From: a bacterium
GTDB taxonomy: Bacteria; UBP14; UBA6098; JAFGQG01
DNA length: 64,000 nucleotides
NCBI GenBank assembly: GCA_016935765.1
Contig: JAFGQG010000175.1
Span: 1-64,000, forward strand
Direction: 5' to 3'
A model generated the notes under the pieces. It was not told the origin of the DNA. It saw nothing but the letters and a program-made list of their open reading frames with translations, and made no database searches. The translations under genes were made by a program, and so were the position numbers. Every line of letters begins with the position of its first letter. Position 1 is the first letter of the stretch. Of this stretch, positions 18,274 through 24,260 are shown piece after piece.

Positions 18274-19392
18274 TTATATTTTCCCCGCGACTGCATGAGC
18301 GACTTCGAGAGTAGTGGAGGTTCCTCCCATATCGTACGTTCTGACTTTTTCCTCTTCGATAACTTTTGCTATTGCGTTTTCGAGTTGCCCAGCGTAGTGG
18401 TCTTCATCTAGATATTCGAGCATGAGCCTGATAGAGAGGAGCATAGCGATGGGATTGACCTTGTACATTCCGGCGTATTTGGGTGCGGAACCGTGGGTGG
18501 GTTCGAAGAGCGCGTAGTTGTCGCCGATGTTACCGCTGCACGCGAATCCGAGTCCGCCGACGAGCTGCGCCGCAAGGTCTGAGATGATGTCACCGAACAT
18601 GTTGGATGTGACGAGGACGCTGTAATCGAGAGGATTTTTAAGCAGCCACATTGCCATGGCGTCAACGTTGGTTTCCCAGAGTTCGATGCCCGGGTATTCC
18701 TCCGCGATCTTCCTTGCTTCACGCACCATGAGGCCGGAGGTCTCCCGGATTACGTTCGGTTTCTCCACTACGGTGACTGTTTTCCGCCCATCCTTTTTCG
18801 CGTACTCGAACGCGCTTCTGATTATCTTCTGACAGCCCTCCCGCGTGAATATTCGGCAGGATATCGCGATATCTGCAGGATTTGTATTCTTAAATAATGC
18901 CATGTTCCTACTATTATTCATAAGTGCGTCATACACTTCCTGTGGTACCGGGTGGAATTCGACACCGGAATAGAGACCTTCAGTATTCTCCCTGAAAACC
19001 GCTAGATCGATGCCTTCCCTATAGATAAGCGGATTCCCCTTGTACGCCTTACAGGGGCGGAAATTAGTGTAAAGGTTAAATAACTGGCGAAGTCTCACGA
19101 TGGGGCTGCGGTAAATTAAACCCTTACCCTGAAGCTCGGGGATAAGCTCCTTTTCAGCCTCCTCCTTAGGCTTGGAGGTGATGGCTCCAAAGAGGCAACA
19201 GTCGGTGCTTTTTAAAAGTTCAATGGTTCTGTCGGGGAGAGGGTCTCCCTCGGTTTTCCAGAATTCCCAGCCGATGTCGCCATAGGTAAATTCGGCATCG
19301 AGGTTCAGCTTTTCCAGTACTATCATGGCTGCTTCGGTTACGTCGTTTCCAACCCCGTCGCCGGGGAGAACTGCTATTTTGTGTTTTGACAT
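18274..19392 (-). CDS. NAD-type isocitrate / 3-isopropylmalate dehydrogenase family enzyme
   Basis: 372 residues from the ATG at 19392, preceded by AAAGGAG at the right distance. The frame continues upstream to 19536 only through a tandem repeat and that part is not real. Family motifs in order: LPGDGVGND at the N-terminus, the substrate-loop arginines in SPIVRLRQLF and NFRP, FRENTEGLYSGVE, EKPNV, ETNVDAMAMWLL with the metal-binding aspartates in TSNMFGDIISDLAAQ, and FEPTHGSAPKYAG. These beta-decarboxylating dehydrogenases oxidise isocitrate, 3-isopropylmalate or homoisocitrate. The ENTEGLYSG form favours NAD-dependent isocitrate dehydrogenase, but substrate cannot be settled by eye. No leu, lys or TCA gene lies nearby. 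Confidence 0.85.
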   Translation of the reverse strand: MSKHKIAVLPGDGVGNDVTEAAMIVLEKLNLDAEFTYGDIGWEFWKTEGDPLPDRTIELLKSTDCCLFGAITSKPKEEAEKELIPELQGKGLIYRSPIVRLRQLFNLYTNFRPCKAYKGNPLIYREGIDLAVFRENTEGLYSGVEFHPVPQEVYDALMNNSRNMALFKNTNPADIAISCRIFTREGCQKIIRSAFEYAKKDGRKTVTVVEKPNVIRETSGLMVREARKIAEEYPGIELWETNVDAMAMWLLKNPLDYSVLVTSNMFGDIISDLAAQLVGGLGFACSGNIGDNYALFEPTHGSAPKYAGMYKVNPIAMLLSIRLMLEYLDEDHYAGQLENAIAKVIEEEKVRTYDMGGTSTTLEVAHAVAGKI

Positions 19393-19431
19393 ATTCGCTC
19401 CTTTAAATTTCAATTTTTTAAAAAAAAGTTT

Positions 19432-19530
19432 AACCACAGAGTCACGGAGACACGGAGACACGGAGAAAGAGTAAGCAGTAGGCAGTAAGCAGTAGGCAGT
19501 AGGGAGTAGGCAGTAAGCAGTAAACAGTTG
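19432..19530. repeat. Short tandem repeats: ACACGGAG octamers and GTARGCA heptamers
   Basis: Bases 19432-19470 hold ACCACAGAG followed by repeated ACACGGAG units. Bases 19471-19530 hold about eight units of a 7-base repeat GTAAGCA/GTAGGCA. The array lies just upstream of the dehydrogenase gene. A decayed partial copy (GCAGGCAGTAGGAGGTAAAC) is at about 19612. The ACCACAGAG motif also recurs at about 24165-24207 on the opposite strand. Confidence 0.7.
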
Positions 19531-19888
19531 CAGCATAAAGAAAAATACTTAACGGGGAGGGTGTCGGAGTGCACTAACTGTGCTAGTGCGTATTGGGGCG
19601 GTGAATAGTGGAAAGCAGGCAGTAGGAGGTAAACAGTTGGCAACAGAAAGAAAACGGAAAAGGAAAATATCATTAACCAGATATACGAAAGTGATTAGTG
19701 ACCAGTGATCGGTTATCGGTAGCTGCAGGTTTTCAGTCTACGAGTCATAATATGGTTTATTTAATTATCAAAGAAAAGTAGTTTTAATTTAAATTCCAGA
19801 ATGCAAATTGCAAGATATTTCTTGATTGTTGAATAAAATCCATTAAGTTTGGTATTATTAAAAAGCAACCATGACGGAAGGGGGAATT
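19531..19888. other. Intergenic region upstream of the LRR lipoprotein gene
   Basis: Repeat remnants up to about 19740, then AT-rich sequence. From about 19800 it resembles the region upstream of the second LRR copy (AAATTGCAAGA with TTTCTTG, and the identical ribosome-binding GGGGGAATTATGAGTG at the end), so promoter and leader were duplicated together with the gene. A weak promoter TTGAAT-N18-TATTAT is possible. Confidence 0.4.
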
Positions 19889-20938
19889 ATGAGTGTTAAG
19901 ACATTGAAGTTCGGTGTATGTTTATTGTTTTCTGTATTAATCATATCGATTTTTGTGTTATCCTGTGACAACAAAGGAATTGGACCTAACGGCGGGAATG
20001 GAAGCGGTCCGTTCACTATCACAATCACGAATCCTGAAGAGGGGGATACAATAATTAGCAGTATAATTATTGAGGCAGAAGCTGATTCCCTTCCGCAATA
20101 TATGGAATTTGATTTCGACACTTTCGCTACAATAAAGGACAGCGGTGAAGCTGAAGTTTTCATGGCCTGGTACGATGTATGCTTATATCCTTCAGGGTAT
20201 TATACTTTTTCAGTATCAGCCTATTGGGAGGATACAACCACGACCGCTGAAATTACAGTATTTATCCAGTATGTTGAATGTGACCCAACTCAACCCGTTG
20301 AACTAAACGGAGATACTATTCCGGAGAGTAAAGTAACCCGGAATGCCGCAGGCTGTGTTAGAGCACTCACTTTGCAAAGCATGGGCTGGACAGATCCGAA
20401 TTGCATTAATGGCGTGGAAGAATACAGTGCTACTTTAGTAAGGCTCAGCCTTTCGGGCAATCATCTATCTTCCATAGACCTGAATCCACTTTCTTCGTGC
20501 AGAAATTTATGGATGCTCAGTTTATGTGTCAATCAAATTTCAGGAATAGACCTTACACCACTTTCTAATGTTCAAAATATGGGCTTTTTGGGTCTTTGTT
20601 TTAACCAACTCACCTCGATTGAACTAGCGCCCCTTAGTGAATGCCGAAATTTTCAGGAGTTATATTTGTCCTTTAATAGCCTTAGCCACATAGACCTTAC
20701 TCCGTTGTGGGATTTAAAAGCCTTTAGATACTTTTCTATCGATTTTAATGATCTTGGTTCAACTTCATGTAATCACGTCTGCAATTTTATTGACAGCCAT
20801 CCGGATTGTGATGTTTGGACCGATTGCGATTGTTACGGAAAGAGCATGATACAGGTTAATGAAAGAATGAGCAACAGAGAAAAAAGATTGATGCGGATTA
20901 TGGAACAATTTCATGATTTGTCAGATAGAGTTGATTAA
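19889..20938 (+). CDS. Leucine-rich-repeat lipoprotein
   Basis: 349 residues from the ATG at 19889, which has GGGGG 6 bases upstream; an in-frame ATG at 19871 is poorly placed. Residues 1-26 form a lipoprotein signal with lipobox VLSC, followed by a glycine/asparagine-rich linker and an Ig-like beta domain (about 40-135, with ITITNPEEGDTI). Four leucine-rich repeats of about 24 residues follow (about 195-295; pattern N-x-L-S-x-I-D-L-x-P-L-S-x-C-x-N-L). A cysteine-rich cap (CNHVCNFIDSHPDCD, DCDCY) closes the array. It should be anchored in the outer or inner membrane by lipid and bind a protein or sugar ligand. A shortened, frameshifted copy lies at 21859-22378. Confidence 0.75.
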   Translation: MSVKTLKFGVCLLFSVLIISIFVLSCDNKGIGPNGGNGSGPFTITITNPEEGDTIISSIIIEAEADSLPQYMEFDFDTFATIKDSGEAEVFMAWYDVCLYPSGYYTFSVSAYWEDTTTTAEITVFIQYVECDPTQPVELNGDTIPESKVTRNAAGCVRALTLQSMGWTDPNCINGVEEYSATLVRLSLSGNHLSSIDLNPLSSCRNLWMLSLCVNQISGIDLTPLSNVQNMGFLGLCFNQLTSIELAPLSECRNFQELYLSFNSLSHIDLTPLWDLKAFRYFSIDFNDLGSTSCNHVCNFIDSHPDCDVWTDCDCYGKSMIQVNERMSNREKRLMRIMEQFHDLSDRVD

Positions 20939-20966
20939 TCCCAAAATTAATTATAAAATGAAGTAG

Positions 20967-21046
20967 TTTTTAGTTCCGTTACAAACGGAATACTTATAGC
21001 ATTTTAAATCCAAAATATACCAGAAGCACCCTTTAGGGACGAAATA
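20967..21046 (+). repeat. Dispersed repeat downstream of LRR gene, copy 1
   Basis: About 80 bases with two hairpins: TTCCGTT-ACA-AACGGAA and CCCTTTAGGG, separated by a TTATAG...TTTAAA segment. A related copy lies at 22405-22480 after the broken LRR copy. The hairpins could slow RNA decay or help termination. Confidence 0.6.
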
Positions 21047-21093
21047 TTATTAAAAACTTAGCTAATCTAAAGAAATTCAACATGATTTCTCAT

Positions 21094-21411
21094 TTATTCA
21101 ACTGATACTGTTTCAACCAAAAGTTTTATTCTACGAATTATCTCGCCTATTGAGAGTTTTTGCTGGTGAACAAAAATGATTCCTTGGTATTCTTTACCTT
21201 GTAATCCCCATTCTGTTGCTATTCTTACAAGGTCATCATCATGAGTAAAGAAAACTGCATCATTTGCTGATGCAAATTCTAAAAGGCTCTCATCATCCTC
21301 ATTTGATTTATTCAACTCTTGTACTGTAGTAATTTCAACCCCCCGTCTTCTTAATCCCATCACTATCTTATAATTAACGTTTTCATCAGCGTGGATTTTT
21401 ATCTTTTTCAT
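21094..21411 (-). CDS. DUF5615 family PIN-like toxin
   Basis: 105 residues. The N-terminal HADENVNYKIVMGLRRRGVEITTV, split as ADENV and LRRRGVEITTV, matches the DUF5615 (PIN-like) family, with acidic residues continuing in DDESLLEFA and in FFTHDDDLVRIA. This is the toxin half of a predicted type II toxin-antitoxin pair; the PIN-like fold suggests a metal-dependent RNase. Its ATG overlaps the last 4 bases of the DUF433 gene, the usual antitoxin-first order with translational coupling. The pair lies between the intact and broken LRR lipoprotein copies, on the opposite strand, so it is probably an insertion. Confidence 0.8.
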   Translation of the reverse strand: MKKIKIHADENVNYKIVMGLRRRGVEITTVQELNKSNEDDESLLEFASANDAVFFTHDDDLVRIATEWGLQGKEYQGIIFVHQQKLSIGEIIRRIKLLVETVSVE

Positions 21412-21707
21412 TCTGGAATCACTGATCTGAATTTTTTTTGTGCTTCTCTAATATATTCCTGCCGGTTTTCTATTTCATTATCGATACCTTCTCGGTTTTC
21501 GTAATAGTAAGACAAAACATCATGGATCTGTTGAAGATTAAGTTGTGGATGGGCTTCTATGATTTCATAAGGTGTGTAACCCAGCAGTTCATACTCTATC
21601 ACGATATCAATAACTCTTATTCGAGTATTTTTGATAATTGGTGTGCCTCCACAGACACCCTTTTTTTGCTCTATGTATTTATGAAGTTCTTTTGTTATAT
21701 TATCCAT
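21408..21707 (-). CDS. DUF433 family antitoxin
   Basis: 99 residues from the ATG at 21707, supported by GGAG 7 bases upstream; the frame stays open to 22004 only because it overlaps the LRR copy on the other strand. The centre has the DUF433 signature CGGTPIIKNTRIRVIDI followed by LLGYTPYEIIEAHPQL and the helix ending LSYYYENRE, a MerR-like/HTH fold. DUF433 proteins are paired with DUF5615 PIN-like toxins and are thought to bind both toxin and promoter DNA. The two genes overlap by 4 bases. Autoregulation is likely but no palindrome was identified upstream. Confidence 0.8.
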   Translation of the reverse strand: MDNITKELHKYIEQKKGVCGGTPIIKNTRIRVIDIVIEYELLGYTPYEIIEAHPQLNLQQIHDVLSYYYENREGIDNEIENRQEYIREAQKKFRSVIPE

Positions 21708-21781
21708 ATTTTCTCCAATTATTATTAAGAAATAATACAAATGCAATCTAAGGCATGGAACGATAAATTGCAAGAATTTTC

Positions 21782-21809
21782 TTGCCGGGTACATCAATTT
21801 TGCTATATT
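21782..21809 (+). promoter_or_regulatory. Probable promoter of the second LRR copy
   Basis: TTGCCG (21782-21787), a 16-base spacer, and TATATT (21804-21809), about 50 bases upstream of the ATG at 21859. It fits a housekeeping sigma-70-like promoter. Confidence 0.45.
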
Positions 21810-21858
21810 TAAGTTTATTAAATTGAATTTTAATAGGCGATCTAAAGAAGGGGGAATT

Positions 21859-22378
21859 ATGAGTGTAAAAGTATTGAAGTTTGGTGGATGTTTATTGTGT
21901 TCTGTATTAATGATAACGATTATAGCGTTATCCTGTGATGATTCAATCACGGGATCTTCACTGGAACGAATTAAATTCTGTAAATTTAAGCCCACTTGCT
22001 GCACACTCTAATCTGTTAGTGCTATTCCTTAACGATAACAATTTAACTTCTGTAAACTTAAGTCCGCTTTCAGCTTGCCAAAACCTGGGAGAACTAGACC
22101 TTTCAATCAATGAATTGACTTCAATAAACCTTAATCCTATATGGGAAATTCAGATGCTTAGACGTTTACATCTATATTGCAATGATTTAAACTCAGTCAC
22201 TTGCAGCCATGTCTGCGATTTTATAGATGACCATCCTGATTGTGAGGTTGCTACTGATTGCGAATGCTGTAAGCAGCTTATTACCGGTATGAGTAATGAA
22301 GAGAAGTATAGAGCAGAGGTGCTTAATAGAAATGAAAGGATGGAGCTTATTCCTGGTAGGTCAAGGACGGTCGATTAA
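21859..22378 (+). pseudogene. Frameshifted, internally deleted copy of the LRR lipoprotein
   Basis: The N-terminal 36 residues (MSVKVLKFGG, lipobox ALSC, then DDSITGS) are in one frame from 21859. The leucine-rich repeats (LNSVNLSPLA, NLTSVNLSPLSAC, ELTSINLNPI) and the cysteine cap (CSHVCDFIDDHPDCE, DCECC) are in the +1 frame from about 21960 to 22378. Compared with the copy at 19889, about 130 residues between the lipobox and the first repeat (the Ig-like domain) are missing at the same point. The ribosome binding site and promoter remain. As read, translation would stop at 22011 after 50 residues. A sequencing error could explain the frameshift but not the deletion. Confidence 0.7.
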
Positions 22379-22404
22379 TCATTTACAAATAACAGCACTA
22401 TGCT

Positions 22405-22480
22405 CTTTAGTTCCGTTAGGAACGCCATATTTATAGGATTCTAAACCCCCAATAATACTAATCCCTTTAGGGATGGAATA
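22405..22480 (+). repeat. Dispersed repeat downstream of broken LRR copy, copy 2
   Basis: CTTTAGTTCCGTTAGGAACG, a TTTATAG segment, then CCCTTTAGGGATGGAATA. It matches the copy at 20967-21046 in order and orientation, so it was duplicated along with the LRR gene or inserted twice. Further palindromic bits (TTATCTCTCAGGGATAA) follow near 22575. Confidence 0.55.
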
Positions 22481-22632
22481 GAAGAGAATTCTTTTTCACA
22501 TTTAAATATCTATCTCAAGTAAATCAATTCTTTGCATTTGTTTATTTCTCAGGAATAAAAAAGTTCCAACTTATTTATCTCTCAGGGATAAAGATTTATG
22601 AAAAAAACTTGCCAAGTTATTTGATGAAACGA

Positions 22633-22661
22633 TTGACAAAATATAATAATGATGATATAAT
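22633..22661 (+). promoter_or_regulatory. Strong consensus promoter pointing antisense into the acetyltransferase gene
   Basis: TTGACA (22633-22638), a 17-base spacer and TATAAT (22656-22661): both hexamers match the sigma-70 consensus exactly. On the plus strand the next sequence is the 3' end of the acetyltransferase gene, which is on the minus strand, so a transcript would be antisense to it. Confidence 0.55.
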
Positions 22662-22671
22662 TAATGGTAAA

Positions 22672-23154
22672 TCATAATACCATTTCATATTCAATCTCAT
22701 CTTTAATGGGCACCCTGTTGACTCCGAACTTGGGGATCTCGGGCTTTAATTTACGGGATATTTCTATAGCATTTTTATGTACCGCTGTTTTTTTATAACC
22801 CCGGTGTTCGTAAAATTCCATAGCGGGGGTGTTGTCGTTAGTGGTTATCAGCCAGAGTCTTTTACAGCCGGCAGTAACAGCGATGTGGTACGCAGCCTTC
22901 ATAAGGGCGGTCCCGATGCCGTGCTTCTCCCAGAGAGAATTCAGGGAAGTTATCTCGCATTCCCGGTTTTCGATGCGGTATGTCAGCAATCCCACGGGTT
23001 TTCCATTTATCTCGGCTATTACAGCCTGAAGCTGGTCTGCCTGGTGGGCTTTACCCCGGGTGACTATCACTTCGGAGCCCCAGTACTCACGGAAAATTTT
23101 CCGGATCCATACCTGGTCCTTGTTATTGCCGTTGCGTATTTTTAAAGTAATCAT
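22672..23154 (-). CDS. GNAT family N-acetyltransferase
   Basis: 160 residues. The GNAT fold is shown by a central strand with GKPVGLLTYRI, motif A with SLWEKHGIGTALMKAAYHIA (the acetyl-CoA pyrophosphate loop, here with G-I-G-T-A), LWLITTNDNTPAMEFYE and the closing HRGYKKT. These enzymes transfer an acetyl group from CoA to an amine; the substrate is not predictable. The C-terminus extends about 30 residues past the fold (KPEIPKFGVNRVPIKDEIE). It stands alone between repeats, with a perfect promoter on the opposite strand just past its 3' end. The ribosome binding site is weak. Confidence 0.85.
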   Translation of the reverse strand: MITLKIRNGNNKDQVWIRKIFREYWGSEVIVTRGKAHQADQLQAVIAEINGKPVGLLTYRIENRECEITSLNSLWEKHGIGTALMKAAYHIAVTAGCKRLWLITTNDNTPAMEFYEHRGYKKTAVHKNAIEISRKLKPEIPKFGVNRVPIKDEIEYEMVL

Positions 23155-23386
23155 GAACCACTAAAAATATTTAGTCTAAAGTATTTTAGTTTATTAGTAA
23201 ATTTACATAACTGACGTTAGATTGTGAATAACATCTTTACACTTCCTGGCCTGCGGGTGAACCTTCTCAAGATGGAATTTGTTAAGATGTTTAATTAAAA
23301 TGCATCAAAGTTTTATAGGTTTTTCTTTTTTTAAAACAATGAAGATTTCTATCCTTTCTTCCTTAATAAAGATATTCGAAGTCTTC

Positions 23387-23770
23387 CTATCCATTAATAA
23401 TTTTAAAATTGATGTGTTTATTGATCAAGTTGAAATGTTTATCAAATGTGAATAGGATTAAATTATTTTGAATAACATTGTCCAATACGATCAAATCAGG
23501 TATCCCCACGTTATTGATTCCATTTTGAAGACAAATAGTCTGAAATTTGATGATGTTATGCCATTTGATTTCGAGTGGAATAATACCTAAAATGTGCAGT
23601 AACTTTATAACAGCGTATTGTTTTTTTACCTTCAAAAATGGAATCAATTCAGCTAAAATTAGATCATTTGTATATACGAGGTTTTGATCGATCAACTGGT
23701 CCAATTTAGCTGATTTTTCACCACTTCTAAAGTAATCGATCCATACAGAACTATCGATCAGAATTTTCAT
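23387..23770 (-). CDS. PIN domain toxin (VapC family)
   Basis: 127 residues. MKILIDSSVWIDYFR opens with the first conserved aspartate of PIN nucleases. NDLILAELIPFL gives the conserved glutamate, IPDLIVLDNVIQ the second aspartate, and ILFTFDKHF the final acidic site. VapC proteins are Mg-dependent RNases, many cutting tRNA. The start overlaps the upstream antitoxin gene by 20 bases. The antitoxin-first order, the palindromic operator and the length (about 130 residues) all match VapBC modules. Confidence 0.88.
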   Translation of the reverse strand: MKILIDSSVWIDYFRSGEKSAKLDQLIDQNLVYTNDLILAELIPFLKVKKQYAVIKLLHILGIIPLEIKWHNIIKFQTICLQNGINNVGIPDLIVLDNVIQNNLILFTFDKHFNLINKHINFKIING

Positions 23771-23960
23771 TCCTATCCCTCAATACATTCAAGTTAATCT
23801 GCAGGTCGATTTTACCTTTGTAATTCTTTAACAATTTGATCTTGTTTTTTTGAATGATATTTTTCAAAGCGTTTTTAATCAACTCTGTTTTTGTTTTTGA
23901 CCGGGTTATCTTCATCGCTTCTTCAATCAAATCTTCAGGGATATCTAAAGTTGTTCTCAT
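23751..23960 (-). CDS. VapB-type antitoxin, ribbon-helix-helix
   Basis: 69 residues: MRTTLDIPEDLIEEAMKI gives the ribbon strand and first helix, then KTKTELIKNALKNII the second helix of an RHH DNA-binding domain. The C-terminal 25 residues form the toxin-binding tail. GAGG lies 7 bases upstream of the ATG. The gene overlaps vapC by 20 bases. A 10-base inverted repeat 17 bases upstream of the start is a likely operator for autorepression. Confidence 0.85.
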   Translation of the reverse strand: MRTTLDIPEDLIEEAMKITRSKTKTELIKNALKNIIQKNKIKLLKNYKGKIDLQINLNVLRDRNENSDR

Positions 23961-23977
23961 TTTTACCTCGTTTAAAT

Positions 23978-24009
23978 CTATGCATAATATATAAAAAATT
24001 TATGCATAG
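23978..24009. promoter_or_regulatory. Operator palindrome upstream of vapBC
   Basis: Perfect 10-base arms CTATGCATAA (23978-23987) and TTATGCATAG (24000-24009) with a 12-base AT-rich centre. It lies 18-49 bases upstream of the antitoxin start. RHH antitoxins with bound VapC repress through such inverted repeats. Confidence 0.7.
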
Positions 24010-24081
24010 TCAAGAAAAAAAATACATATTAAAATGCTGTCATTTTATTTAACTATTCATATTAGTAAATTGAATGATTAT

Positions 24082-24112
24082 GGGTTGGAGCGGAGAACTC
24101 CAACCTACCCGG
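24082..24112. repeat. Hairpin repeat GGTTGGAG...CTCCAACCTACCCGG
   Basis: Perfect 8-base arms GGTTGGAG and CTCCAACC around a 7-base loop, followed by TACCCGG. It matches the element at 18186-18215, where the arms have compensating changes (GGTTGAA / TTCAACC), so the hairpin itself is kept. Confidence 0.6.
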
Positions 24113-24164
24113 TGTTTGAACTTAAGAAACCTTGGTTTTAACAATACCGCTATATTTTTTTTCA

Positions 24165-24259
24165 TTATTTTTCTCTGTGACTCCATGGTTCTGTGGTTTT
24201 TTCTTTCACTTCTCAAATCACTAATCGCTAATCGTTATTCTGCATTCAATTCAGCCCTG
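24165..24259 (-). repeat. Composite repeat at the 3' end of the 1869-aa gene (3'-flanking repeat copy C plus ACCACAGAG element)
   Basis: On the minus strand, starting 1 base after the stop codon at 24261: CTGAATTGAATGCAGAATAA, CGATTAGCGATTAGTGATTT and GAGAAG (24204-24259), then ACCACAGAACCATGGAGTCA (about 24179-24198). The first part matches repeats at 134-190 and 7991-8040, the second that at 19432. Confidence 0.6.
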
Positions 24260-24260
24260 T

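Noticed and set aside
19471-19530. Possible CRISPR array
   Set aside because: The repeated unit is only 7 bases with no spacers, and no cas gene is nearby.
19393-19536. N-terminal extension of the dehydrogenase (reads LLPTAYCLLPTAY)
   Set aside because: It is a translation of the heptamer tandem repeat; the ATG at 19392 has a good ribosome binding site and gives the normal family length.
21708-22004. N-terminal extension of the DUF433 antitoxin
   Set aside because: It lies antisense over the leader and start of the second LRR copy; the ATG at 21707 has GGAG at the right distance and starts the recognisable domain.
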